From assembly GCA_011033025.1 (NCBI GenBank), contig WFMF01000082.1, positions 434,001 to 498,000 on the forward strand: a stretch of 64,000 nt of DNA, read 5' to 3'. The translations under genes were made by a program, and so were the position numbers. Position 1 is the first letter of the stretch. Each line of letters opens with the position of its first letter. Below are positions 11,915 through 23,542 of this stretch, piece by piece. The stretch is from Beroe forskalii. Its lineage: Eukaryota > Ctenophora > Nuda > Beroida > Beroidae. The notes beneath the pieces were generated by a model, which was given only the letters and a program-made list of their open reading frames with translations, did no database searches and had not been told where the DNA came from.

Positions 11915-13150
11915 TCAGTCACAGAGCACGCCCTCCTTAGTCTTCTGATCCCCATGATCCTCCTTCTCCTGCTCCAACTTCCCATTGTCCGGGGCCACGC
12001 ACGGCCCCTTGGCACACACCATACCCACCACCCACCCCCGCAACTTGCTCCCCCTCACTATCAGAATGAGAGGGGTCAGAGCCGCGTTGATGAAGTTGAA
12101 GATAGTTGAAGTGAAGAGTCTCACGAAGACACTGGCATGGGTGGAGGTACTCACCACAGGGTGTCCCTGCACTAGCAGCACCACGAAGTAGGGAGCGTTG
12201 CAGCTGACAAAAGCCACTGTGAGACAGAGGACTGTAATGGTGATGTCTCGACTCACCTGGCTCTTCCGACCCACTGATGTCTTCAGGAGGGTTATTGCGG
12301 TGATGATGAGGCAGGCTAGAGCTAGTCCAGCTGCGAGGAAGAAGGGGATGCCCGTCAAAAGGACGGTTTGGACGGTTTTATACCACGTTGAGTCGGGGTT
12401 GATGTCAGGGTTGATAGCTCGCATCGTCAGACAGTATATTTCCTTGCCAACAAGGGGTTGAAGGAATAGTTCCTCAATATGCGAGGAAGATTCAGTGAAG
12501 TTAGAGGAAGATTCAGTGAAGTTAGAAGTGAAATTGGTGGGAGAGTCAGCAGTGAAATTAGCCGTCACATTGGCTGAAGGGAAATCAGTCATGAAGCAGT
12601 CTATCCCAGTTGAAGTTACCACTAGATGCAGGTCCACTGCTAAGAACGGCACCCAGAACAGCACCACCCCCACCATGGCACCCACCACCCCTGCCAACTT
12701 CACAGTGTACTGCGGGTAGGTAACGTTAATCACCCGCACTACCGAGATGGTGGTGCTGTAGAAGGCGGACGTGCGGGACGCTACACCCGCCAGGCAGTAC
12801 ACCGTCCGGATCAGAGCAGTGTCCAGCGCCGTGGCGTCGTCCGTATGGCGGGCTATGAGGACGACGAGAACCCCGACCAGGAGGGAGGTAAGTCCGAGGA
12901 CGGCGTCTGAGATGGAGTTGAAGGAATACATGAGGGGGTAGAGTTTGGAGGATTCCGGGAGGTAGAAGGCGAGTACTAGGAGGTTGGCAGGGATGGCGAT
13001 AAGGCCGAGGAGGAAACAGGTGATTTCTAGGAGGACGAGGCTGGAGTACTCGGAGGTGAAGAGGAGGAAGAAGGTGGACTCTACTGGGCGGTCTGAGTCA
13101 GCCAGCAGAGGAGAGGAGTCACCCAACAGAGGAGGAGGAGGAAAATCCAT
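11915..13150 (-). CDS. orphan class A-like GPCR, single exon, 411 aa
   Basis: Encodes an integral membrane receptor with seven hydrophobic segments at roughly residues 36-60, 72-99, 113-140, 151-178, 262-289, 303-327 and 340-365. Cys119 at the top of TM3 and Cys185 in extracellular loop 2 can form the standard class A disulphide. Loop 2 is unusually long and carries a run of N-glycosylation sites with internal repetition (NFTSNFTESSSNFTESSS, from N207 region). The DRY position reads VVRVINVTYP, so the canonical motif is missing, and TM7 ends TPLILIVRG in place of NPxxY. The start ATG at 13150 opens a short acidic, proline-rich N-terminus; there is no obvious signal peptide, as is usual for class A. 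Its closest relative in view is the damaged GPCR at 5415-6738. Ligand and G-protein coupling cannot be told. The intact frame over 411 codons argues that it is functional. Confidence 0.9.
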   Translation of the reverse strand: MDFPPPPLLGDSSPLLADSDRPVESTFFLLFTSEYSSLVLLEITCFLLGLIAIPANLLVLAFYLPESSKLYPLMYSFNSISDAVLGLTSLLVGVLVVLIARHTDDATALDTALIRTVYCLAGVASRTSAFYSTTISVVRVINVTYPQYTVKLAGVVGAMVGVVLFWVPFLAVDLHLVVTSTGIDCFMTDFPSANVTANFTADSPTNFTSNFTESSSNFTESSSHIEELFLQPLVGKEIYCLTMRAINPDINPDSTWYKTVQTVLLTGIPFFLAAGLALACLIITAITLLKTSVGRKSQVSRDITITVLCLTVAFVSCNAPYFVVLLVQGHPVVSTSTHASVFVRLFTSTIFNFINAALTPLILIVRGSKLRGWVVGMVCAKGPCVAPDNGKLEQEKEDHGDQKTKEGVLCD

Positions 13151-13482
13151 TCAACTACGGAGGAGGGGGAGGAGTATTAGGGTTATTAGATCTATTTTAT
13201 GTGCTTAAAAGTTAGAAAATACGAAAATAATCTAAAACAAGCAATTTTACCAGTTTAAACAACAAAAATCGGGATAAATCGAGAATAATTATAATGTTTT
13301 ATATGCGAATTTGCAAAATGAACTAACAAAAAAACAAAGAAAAATAGCCAGTTGGCAAAGTCAGGACAAAAGGGAATAATAAGTGCATAAAGTTCTCCAA
13401 CCAAGACTGAATATCGACTGCTTATCTCGACAGCCATGCACTTTTTGCACGCCATTTACAATGGCACCGGCCACCGCGCTAG
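13151..13482. other. upstream flank of GPCR (-), no gene seen
   Basis: The first 300 bp upstream of the receptor start should hold its 5' UTR and promoter. I see no clear TATA box or initiator that I would commit to. Confidence 0.4.
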
Positions 13483-14493
13483 CAACGGTACCGATCTTAA
13501 ACAACGGTACCTCGTTAACAACGGTACCGTTCTGGCTAAGGTGCTTCGTGAACAACGGTACTGTTGTTAACAAGGTACCGTTGTTAAAAACGGTCCTCGT
13601 TAACATCGGTACCTTGTTAACAACGATCCCTTGTAAGCAATGGCACCTTGTTAACAAAGGAACCTTGTTAACAAAGGTTCCTTGTTAACAACTGTACCTT
13701 GTTAACAACGGTACCTTTCAAAAACGGTATCTTGTTAACAACGGTACCTTTTAACAACGGTACCTTGTTAACAACGGTACCTTTTAACAACGGTACCTTT
13801 TAACAACGGTCCCTTGTTAACAACGGTACCTTGTTAACAACGGTACCTTGTTAACAACGGTACTAGTTAACATTTACAACGTTAACAAGGTACCGTTGTT
13901 AACAAGGGACCGTTGTTAAACGGTACCTAGTTAACATCGGTACCGTTGTTAACAAGGTACCGTTGTTAACAACGGAACCTTGTTAACAACTGAACCTTGT
14001 TAACAAAGGTACCTTGTTAACAACTGTACCTTGTTAACAACTGTACCTTGTTAACAACGGTACCTTTTAACAACGGTACCTTTCAAAAAAGGTACCTTGT
14101 TTACAACGGTACCTTGTTTACAACGGTACCTTTTAACAACGGTACCTTTTAACAACGGTACCTTTTAACAACGGTCCCTTGTTAACAACGGTACCTTGTT
14201 AACAACGGTACCTTGTTAACAACGGTACCTTGTTAACAACGGTACCTAGTTAACATCGGTACCGTTGTTAACAAGGTACCGTTGTTAACAACGGAACATT
14301 GTTAACAACGGAACCTTGTTAACAACGGTACCTTGTTAACAACGGAACCTTGTTAACAACGGTACCATGTTAACAACGGTACCTTATTTACAGCGGTACC
14401 TTATTTACAGCGGTACCTTATGAACAGCGGTACCTTATTAACAACGGTACCTTATTTACAACGCTACATTATTTACAACGTTACTTTATTAAC
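13483..14493. repeat. self-complementary 15-17-bp satellite (GGTACC / GTTAAC)
   Basis: About 1 kb of tandem units of the form TTGTTAACAACGGTACC. Each unit contains two palindromes, GGTACC and GTTAAC, and the sequence between them flips between ACCTTGTT and ACCGTTGTT. The array therefore reads almost the same on both strands and changes apparent orientation around 13870-13980 and 14245-14290. Variants include shorter ACCTTTTAACAACGGT units and, near the right end, ACCTTATTTACAGCGGT units. There is no coding signal. Such an array could form hairpins or cruciforms. Confidence 0.95.
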
Positions 14494-14595
14494 AACAAAT
14501 TAAGCAAGACAAGATCAAGAAAACTAGGCAACTTAGACAAGAAAGCTAAAGAAATAATGACGAGAACTGCAACACAGGTCTTTATATATGCCGGC

Positions 14596-14852
14596 TGACA
14601 CCACTCAGTCATCGATGACGAACAGCGACGTATGCTAATTCCACATACCAACTCTATGATGTTGACACCACTCAGCACCCAATCAAGCATTACGAATAGC
14701 GTTACGTGCACATACCAACTCTATGGCGTTGACACCACTCTGCACCATATTAAGCGTGACGAATAGCTACGTTTGCACATTCCACATACCAATCCTATGA
14801 CGTTGACACCACTTAGCACTTAATCAGACATGACGAATAGCTACAATCTTAT
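14596..14852 (+). repeat. 67-83-bp tandem repeat, four units
   Basis: Units begin with TGACACCACT at 14596, 14663, 14730 and 14813, giving spacings of 67, 67 and 83 bp. Each unit has a GACGAATAGC-like segment and ends in CATACCAACTCTATGA. The 83-bp spacing comes from an added CATTCCA-type block. Confidence 0.85.
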
Positions 14853-17800
14853 GTGGATCTCGTATAGAATCTGCCCTTAAAGGGAAACACGATCACATGT
14901 GAATGTAAATCTTTAGAATGTATCAGAATGTATGTAACCATGTATGTACATTGTACTCCTTAGTCGAACAATAAGCATTGCGCAATAATCATAATCTTCA
15001 TCCCGATCTAAAGAAACGAACACTGGCAGATAGAAATGACGGGACACAGAAATAATGCAAATGAAATTGATAAAACGAAGCAATACACCATACATACGGC
15101 GCCACAAGTCTGCGTTATATCTCTAACACTAGATAAATAAACATTGAAACACGGATGGAGTTATCAAGCGCGTCTGGGTGGCGCCATTTAGGTGTATACG
15201 ATAGTGTTCCTCTCATCTATTTTATCTTTAATCTTGTGTTGCCGCTGTTATATCGTTAAGATATATCGTATTTTATATCCTCATTTACTTTATCTTGTGC
15301 TACCGAATATGCCATTTAGAATGTAACATATATTGTACCGAACATATTGGGCTCCTTATCGCTATTTATCTTGTTTAATACAGTACATATACGGTTAAGA
15401 ATAAATCGTTTTTGATATGAAAAGTGCGATAACAGATATCATGGGAGCTTATTATTTTTCTATTAAATCCTCAAAGAGATAGCAAATAGGTTGGAATCGT
15501 GCGAATGGCCGTTTCAGAAAATTTGTAGTTATTCAACAGTAGTAATTCAACAGATGGAAATGGTAATTCAACACTTGAATAGTAATTCAACAGTTGAGGT
15601 ATAGTAATTACACACTTGACAGTAATTCAACTGCTGGGTACGGTGATATTACATGATTAATATTTCTCAAAAATTCGAAAAGTAATTACACGGCAGGGTT
15701 ATAATTGGTGAAATTACATAGCTAGAAAACTATTAAAGTTCTCAATTATTCAAATGTGTATTTACATGTGTTATTGATAAAATAATAGTTTAATTAACAA
15801 CGAATTGACCGAGCGGTGGTCACACTGAACAACATAATGAAAAACTGCGGTCTGATAAAGGGTCCCGCATGGGGTAGTTACACTAAAGTGTAAATAGTAT
15901 CGGCTTACCGTTAACCATGGAAAACTCATATTAATGAGTAAATCCAGGAAGCCATGAAGTATATTTAGTAATTGTCACGTGACTACTGACTATGTTGAAT
16001 GTATAAAAAGGAAACCTGTTCCAAGAAGATCTTTCTGGAAGAAGGACTACAAAAGTTATGTATCAAGAAATTCTCCATAAGAATGGAAAACAAATGGAGC
16101 TTGTTTTCTTATTTCTACACAATGGTTGTACTGTTTTATTATACTCATCACAGTATGAAAAGTATACACAATTATATATGCAAAGGTATACTAATTAGGA
16201 GGTTTCAGAATGGAGGGTGGACGGTGTAAGGGCATAAGAATTGTATGCCGTCATCAACTCAAAAACGGTGAACTCCTATGGGCGCGGTTTTTCTATGCAC
16301 GGCTCACTGCTCATAGCAGGCAGTGGGCCGTTCGCGCTAACGCTGCGAATGTCCCTGTAACTAATTATCAATAACTGCCGTTTAAAATTATTTTTAGTTC
16401 AAGTAGTAGTGACCAGGTGCCAAATTAATATGTACACGATGCGATGAAAATGCTATAATAACAGCAATTATAAACTCTGGAGCCATATGCCCATAGTGAA
16501 TAGATTAAGAGTGGTGATTACATTGAGAAATTTCTCCAGGCTAGAAAGTGTAATTCCCGAGCTATAAAGTGGAAAGCCTCTGCAGTGGGCAAGTCACTGG
16601 CATATTCTTATACTTGCTTTGGAAATTTCTTTTACTAAAATTTCTTTTACTGTTCAAATTCAACAGAAAGTTACATTTAACCCAAAATCGTAAGAGCAAA
16701 ATCAGAACACAGACGATGATTCATTTTTAGCCACAAAGCTGGAATTATGGACGAAAGGCCCCGTTCTTCGTTGATAACTGGAATACTTTAGAGCAAAACA
16801 TTTAAAATTCTTGGTGCAAAAACAGAAATGTTATAGCCCATACCTATGACTTTACCTATGGCATCTCAAAATCCCAAATACTGCCGTCTGCCTAAGCCAT
16901 TAAGTTTTTATAGTATATGTAGATTATGAATACGCTACATATTCAATGATAATGCACCAAGACCTGGAGATAAGAAGATGCACAATTACACAATAGAGAA
17001 AGGGGAGATTTAGAGAAAGGAGCCGCAGCTTAGAAAGTAAGTGATGAATAAGGTTATTGAGGCTTGTTATAGTACAGTGTCGACATAATCCCAACACCCA
17101 CGTGAGTCACGTAAGATTTAGATGATCACGTGACATTTGGGTCACGAGACCCTCGAATGTTTAAATAAGACAAATTGCTCAGTCTTGGTCAGCTCGATTT
17201 AACCCACACAAAATCACACCAGTCATTTCCCGCCAATGCCTCATGTAAATATATTTGCATATATATTTATATATGCAAATATACGGGTCTTGCCAGAGGG
17301 TGGCAAGCCCCTCTACATGGTGAGAATTCTCAGAAAAGAGGAAACTGGGGAGGGCTGGAAACCCAGGTAAATAATGACCAAGGAGGGTGGGGCTGGTCTC
17401 TGGTGCTGCAGCTACCGCAAATTCGGCCATTTGGCCGTTTATGGAATTCTCTGGCTGCATAAAATTGCCCGATTATAATAAAAGCAAAGTCCATTAATTC
17501 TCTATCGTTAAGCCTTAGTTCTAACTACTAAATAAGCGGACGCTTATAATATTATACTATTCAGGAATATTTGTAGTAATCCTGATAATAAAATGCCCTC
17601 CTGAATATTTATGATGAATACTGATGACTGAAGAGTGATGAGCTCAGGCATCACGGTTAAACCTCTGACTATGTCCACTGTCCAGCATAATAAATAGCAA
17701 AACATCTGGGCTTATAATCGTCATGACACAGATTTACAGCTATTCCCATGTATTTATGATCTTTCACTCCTCTATAACTTGCACAAATATTGAAGGATCT

Positions 17801-17948
17801 GGTTGTTGGTATGAATGGGGGGAGGGGATAGGCCCCCAGTTTTCGAAATGCCCCCTTAGAAAAATCCAAGGGGGGGGGGGGCTTGGCCCTGCCTAGGGTT
17901 TTCTCAAGAAAGCGTGTTATGTCATGCGGTGGTATGCAGACTCATTTC
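14853..17948. other. intergenic, no gene seen
   Basis: No supported gene. It includes the degenerate repeat at 15527-15695, an AT-rich palindromic stretch around 17245-17282, a short GC-rich segment at 17290-17455 of unknown origin, and a G run at about 17870-17880. Confidence 0.5.
15527..15695 (+). repeat. degenerate AGTAATTCAACA repeat
   Basis: The motif AGTAATTCAACA or AGTAATTACACA recurs about seven times at intervals of roughly 20-30 bp. The copies are too diverged for a fixed period. Confidence 0.65.
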
Positions 17949-17990
17949 GGTCATACGAGCGAATTACTCCAGTAATTCGCTCGTATGACC
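17949..17990. repeat. perfect 42-bp palindrome (20-bp arms, 2-bp loop)
   Basis: The left arm GGTCATACGAGCGAATTACT is followed by CC and the exact reverse complement. No mismatch in 20 bp. It stands alone, without a G/C-rich terminator-like context, and may be a recent duplication-inversion or a minimal foldback element. Confidence 0.95.
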
Positions 17991-18662
17991 CTAATTTCTT
18001 TCTGCCCCTTCTCCACCACGCGGTCTGGTCTGTGGATTACGCAAAAGGAGCGGCTGTGTTTGTTGGAGCATCTTCAATGCCCAAGATTATTTCATCTGGA
18101 AGTAACAGCTGACCGCTCTGACGTGGGTTAAAAAGAATGCCGAGTTCTAAAGGTCAATTTAATATTATAACATGCTCATCCTGATCGAAGTGGAATTGTC
18201 AATGAGCCCATCTCACATTATCAAAACTTGCATCAAAAGGAGACACATGTTAACATTGTTATAAAAGGGACAAATAAAAGAAGACTATCATAAAAGATGC
18301 TACAAAATTGCCATTTTTGAACGGGCGGTAAAATCGATTAGTACTCTAATGACAAAGTAACAAATTTGACGTGAAAACAACGAATCAACTCGTTACAGAG
18401 AAATACGATCCAGCTCTCGAGAACAATAAATCGAGTTTCTGAATCGACATTATAGATCAAAGGAAGTTGGTACAGATTAAAGATTGCAACATGCCCGTGA
18501 ATACTGATGCTGTCTCATGCATTTTATTGCTAGTCAAACTGCCGATTCATCTCGAGAAGGACATGACAAATCCAAATATTAGGTGAGTGAGCACTAAGAG
18601 GTCAATTGCCGCTAACCTCAAATAGGCGATTCAGCCTGATAAAAAATTCTAAGAGGCTTCAC
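17991..18662. other. intergenic, no gene seen
   Basis: No gene or strong repeat recognised between the palindrome and the next transposon. Confidence 0.5.
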
Positions 18663-18670
18663 ATGGAATC

Positions 18671-19548
18671 AACATACCTTAGTACATGAAATTAAGTAAG
18701 CAGAAAATTAAGCACTCCAGCCGCCAAAAATGCTTAATTTGATGTATCGTAGTAATGTGCTTTCTTAATTAAATGGTCCGACATTAAATGCGTTCTTAAT
18801 TTATTTCAGAATCAAATCAAAATTTGCACCAAGCATATTTAATCATGTCATGAGATAATCAGACACATAAATATGATGTAGAAGAGATACACCAGTAATC
18901 GATTTAGGATAGTATGATTAATAATCAATGGGTTGAAGGGGCTGGTATTTTCAGAGAGATTTAGGAGTGTAGGAATCCATCAGTAGACCAGCTACTAGAC
19001 CTGTTCTCAAACATTCAAATTTGTGATTAAGAATTTAGAAGCGTTGTAAAGTTTATTAAAAACTTTACAACACTACTTTGGTATTTCATTCAATCAAATT
19101 TGAGACCTAAAGATGTCGTAGAACTTGACGAAATTGATTGTCATTAAAGAACCACATCGTTTAGATTGGTACTTGTACCATTGAGTCAAGAGAATAAATA
19201 AATTACTCTCATCAATTGTAATCATGCGACTCTTATTCAACGACCCGATCCGTGAAATCAATTTAAAGCCCAATGGATCATAATATTTACTTTTTTTGTT
19301 ATTTCATAAATGAAAATGGTCTCTTTACTTACTTTGGGGTGGAACGGTAAATTCACGAATGGTCTCATTCTTACTGCCTAAATTTAGCTCGAATCAATTA
19401 CTCAATCAAGGTGAGGTGCAGGAATTAAGAAAGCATCAAATTAAGTAGCATAAAATTAGCACTGGGGTCACAAAAAATGCTTAATTTGGTGCTGCGTAAT
19501 ATTGTGCCTTCTTAATTTTCGGAGTTCTTAATTTCCTGTACTAAGGTA
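18671..19548. mobile_element. non-autonomous hAT-like element, about 878 bp
   Basis: The ends are inverted repeats: TACCTTAGTACATGAAATTA near the left end pairs with the reverse complement TACCTTAGTACAGGAAATTA at the right end. Subterminal GAAAATTAAG blocks and TGCTTAATTTG motifs also recur on both sides. The direct repeat ATGGAATC flanks it at 18663-18670 and 19549-19556; an 8-bp target duplication fits the hAT superfamily. The left side has four extra bases (AACA) before the inverted repeat. There is no transposase in the interior. Confidence 0.75.
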
Positions 19549-19556
19549 ATGGAATC

Positions 19557-20796
19557 TCTATTAACTGTGGGCGAACTGAAACATTGTAACTAATCCATGC
19601 GAGCCTCTGGAAGTGCAGTGCACACTAATTCCTGAAACAAATTCCTAAGAGCCTGTGAGCTTGAAACATTGAAAATAGTCCCTGAGTCCCTGCGAGCATG
19701 CAAGTTCCATCTTATTCCTCGCGAGATTCGTCAGCGAATCCAAACCACTACTTCCCTAAAAGCGTAGAATGTACTTCGTGAAAGAAAAAGTAAAATATTC
19801 CTCCTCCTTCACATAATAATCCATGTAATATTATCCGGAATAATATTTTGATACATGAGAAATAGAAGTGCTACTGCAGTGCTACACACCAGAAAATGGC
19901 TCGTTAATTTGAGCACAGCAGCTGTGGGAGATTGCAAGTCATTGTACTACATGGAGCTCACAGGTGCGAATGTGAGTAAGCACGAAAAATGGGCGGATTG
20001 TCGTGGTCAGCTCATCACTAAAAACACGATGATGATGTCAGTACCATCCGCCTTCTATGCGAACAGGATGAATGCTCTTAGATCCCTGGAGTCATGATTG
20101 TTATCATTATCGTACCATTAACTACCATAATACCTCCTATACAAAGTGATTGTGGAGAATGGTCCGGCGATATGTGATCGTGATATGGGATTAATGTGGA
20201 GAAAAAAAGCACTAGGGCACTGGCGATCCTGTTTTAGTACCACTGTTATATTACCACTTTAAGTACCACGACTATCACTAAACATTGCTATTGCAAGGAT
20301 CGGGATGATATAGCCAAGGTTTGAACCCAACAATAGGGATTCTTTAATAACAGTAAAACCAGGTCAATTGTGGGTAAAGGGGTGTACACATTATAATACA
20401 GCCAAAATGTTTGTGTTAATCTATGGCCATTTATCATAGATTAATAGCTCTTGAGTATCATAAGGTCCCTGATCGCTTTCTGAATGCATGACATACATGC
20501 ATATTAAGTACCCTTCGATAGTTCTGCTCACTTAATGATATGACAATATGCCATCACATAAATATTCAACTTACTAAACTAATATTCCTCTTAATAGGGG
20601 TGATGAATTAGTACCTTCTCACTTTGAGAGTTTGAGAGTGTGCGGATGCCGCAGAGACGAAGTCGATGCGGTTGAACATCTCGATAAGTAACGAGGTATG
20701 CATTATGATTGTTGTAATGCTTGGTTGATTATGGACATTTCATTCTATATAGGACTTAGGGAGCCGAGAAATTTGTTTGAGAGCTGAAGGGTATTA
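19557..20796. other. intergenic, no gene seen
   Basis: No supported coding region. An 80-codon frame at 19855-20097 has no recognisable motif. Confidence 0.5.
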
Positions 20797-20804
20797 GTTC
20801 TCCC

Positions 20805-21145
20805 CAGGATGTTAAATACGTGAAAAAATCGCGAAAAAGTACGGCGTATTAGCATCTGAAGAAAAATACGCGTATTTTTTCTTACAATAAGTGGCTTAGA
20901 AATCTAAACACGGAGTCTGAATAAGGTTGTTAAATACATTGAAAAATCTTGCGCTACTGAATACAATAAAACGATGGTATCGTAAACATTTAGAGAATTG
21001 CGCGAATCTATACATGACAATAGTTGTAAATTAGAAATTAAGCAAAGTTTAAAATTTGAAGGAGAAAAAAGTACAGCAATTTCTGCCAAAAAATACGTAT
21101 TGTATTTTTTGCCGTATTTTTTAAAAATACGTATTTAACAACCTG
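20805..21145. mobile_element. hAT-like MITE with CAGG..CCTG ends, 341 bp
   Basis: The left end CAGGATGTTAAATACGT matches the reverse complement of the right end, CAGGTTGTTAAATACGT, with one mismatch. The flanking sequence GTTCTCC occurs at 20797-20803 and again at 21145-21151 and may be a (partial) target duplication. CAGG-starting ends are typical of hAT elements. The interior is AT-rich with repeated AAAAATACG motifs and no credible gene. Confidence 0.75.
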
Positions 21146-23487
21146 TTCTCCGGTAGAGTAGTTGATGTACTTATGTCTCAAGTTGCACAGATGCCCATCG
21201 CAGCTGAATAACTTACTAAACAACTCGATGTAGATAATGTAAATGATATAATGGATCTACCTCATGCATCATTACACGAAGATAATGAGAAGTGTTGCCC
21301 AATGTTTACTCCTTGAAACACCTGTCTGGAATAAATGCCAGCTGCTTTGGTACTGTGGATGCAGTGAGATCTACTGGGACACTGGAGTCCGGATTTATTA
21401 ATAAACTCATATAGGCAGAAACCCAGCTAGGGCTTGAGACCAGTTATGGTTTGAGACCAGTTAGGGTTTGAGAGAAGCTTGGGTTTGAGACCGGGGTATG
21501 CAAAACATTTCTAGGCTGACAACGCGCGGTTCTACAAAATACATAGACAAGCGCCTATCGGGTCCATTTTGGGATACTGCCCGAGGGTGGTATCCGATTT
21601 TGGCCCGAGCCCGTAGGGCGAGGGTCTAAACCAATATGGACCCGATCAGGCAAGTGTCTATATATTATAGACCCGCATGAAAACTGCAGAGGGTTCTATA
21701 GTTGCATAAAGTGTCCCGCCTAGAACTCCGCCTGGACCGAGCTTCAGCGCTCTTGAAAAGCAACCTCGTTCCTACAGAGGCAAGAATCAAGTTAGTTAAG
21801 CAGCCCCCAACAACCCTACAGAATTATGAAGAATTCGCTGATCCCTTTTAATATTCTGCCAGGAGTAATGACCACCTTATTTGACAATTTGTTGACTACC
21901 TAATCAACTTGTACTTGAGGTAGAAGTAAGCAAGTAATTATTAATCAGTAGGTAGCTCCCTCCTACTTGAGGTTAAGTACGCAGGTACTTGGTATGCTTA
22001 TTGTCCTCAAATCAGGAACTCGTGCACACGTAGGGGTCCTGGATCAACATGCACTGAGTATCTATCAAAGAGTTAAGTAGCAAAGAAGATCCTTAGCAGA
22101 AGCGACATAATATGAAGTTGTCGACTAATTCGAAGAGGGAATTAAGCCCTTAAAATTAAGCGTCATGCGCGAAAAATAGGTGGATCGACGACCGCTGCTT
22201 TCTATGATAATGAAGACATTTTGACCGCCTATTTCTCGATTGCAGGCATATCATTTGAATTATTCAACACCATTTCCCTCAGCTTTGTTGGTTTGGTATC
22301 AAGGTAACCATGCTACTGCAGTATGAATTAATCTTTGGATATCCTTGCTGCATGGCATGTTAAACAAGGATAGCAAATATTAAGACTCATGGACACTTGG
22401 GTAGTCCCTAGTTCGAATCATGTTACTTCCTTCATAGAAATAACGTCCAAGGATTCTCATTTAGATCCTCATTTATGCCCTTTAAACATTCATGATGAAA
22501 ATACTTGAACGATAAAATGGATTTTAGAATATAACCCAATATCAGACATGGATAAATACGCTTTTAGACTCCATAAGGGGCTCCATAAAAAGGGCTCATA
22601 ATGTTAAAGAGGGATCAAATGCGGAGAGAAATGAAAATGCTGGGCTAAGATGGCAGAATTTAATAATGCACGGGAGTTGAATAAGTGAATAATGACAGTT
22701 TCTTAATTCTTTCCCTTGTAAGAACGGGATAATGAACAATAGCATCGGTTCTAAACATGTGGTCAAAGATTCAATCTTCATTTCTTGTCACATATCATGA
22801 GTCCATAATAAAATGCCACCTGCCGAAATTGCACAATTTCTGAGTTCCCATAAATCCAAAGACCTCTTGCCATCCACATTTCAGAACATTAGACAGTATT
22901 TTGTGCCATATTTCAGACTTAAACTACACAACCAGTCCGACCTTGGCCGTTCTACTAAGACTAACCACTCTGCAATAAACACTATTCTAATTCAGGTATT
23001 TATATGGTTTATATGGAAAACTTTTAGACAATCTTGAAATTTGGAGACTTTTCATGGCCCTCCTTGGAACAGGTGAACACTTCTTTACTCAGATTTTAGT
23101 AGCAACAAAAATTCCAACATTTCACAATTGTCCGCGTGTCGCATTTAAAACATATTCAATTTTGGCTTCACTCCAAATTCGATGTTGAATATTCAAATAT
23201 GTAATTGCCATGGAGTAGTTGTATGGTTAAAATCCTGGAGGGTTCTCTTGCCAGTCTGTAGTATTTTGATTTTACGGTGCAGGAAGGTCGGAATTTTAAA
23301 AGCTGCGCACGGGGTTCTTTAGGAAGCCGTCATAATATGACGCGAAAGAACAAACTTCAACAAAAGTCCTAAGTTCCGTCAACCATTATCCAGCAGAGTC
23401 ACCGCAATAATTTCTCATTGCTTGGCATCTAGAAGAAATCATTACAGCGGTCACTGGTCGTTTGATATCAAAGAAGTGAAAAAGATT
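21146..23487. other. intergenic, no gene seen
   Basis: Contains a degenerate tandem repeat of a GGTTTGAGACCAGTTA type at about 21428-21500 and an inverted repeat at 21553-21660. Otherwise there is nothing I can assign. Confidence 0.5.
21553..21660. repeat. inverted repeat with ATAGAC termini
   Basis: ATAGACAAGCGCCTATCGGG on the left pairs with a near reverse complement on the right that begins ATGGACCCGATCAGGC and ends GTGTCTAT. The interior is GC-rich and contains inverted CCCGAG/GCCCG blocks. Probably a small foldback element. Confidence 0.55.
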
Positions 23488-23542
23488 AAACCACAGGTAA
23501 ACCACAGGTAAACCACAGGTAAACCACAGGTAAACCACAGGT
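23488..23542 (+). repeat. 11-bp tandem repeat AACCACAGGTA x5
   Basis: Five consecutive perfect copies of AACCACAGGTA. No gene context. Confidence 0.9.

Noticed and set aside
13483-14493. CRISPR-like array
   Set aside because: Units are contiguous, with no unique spacers, and this is animal DNA. It is a satellite.
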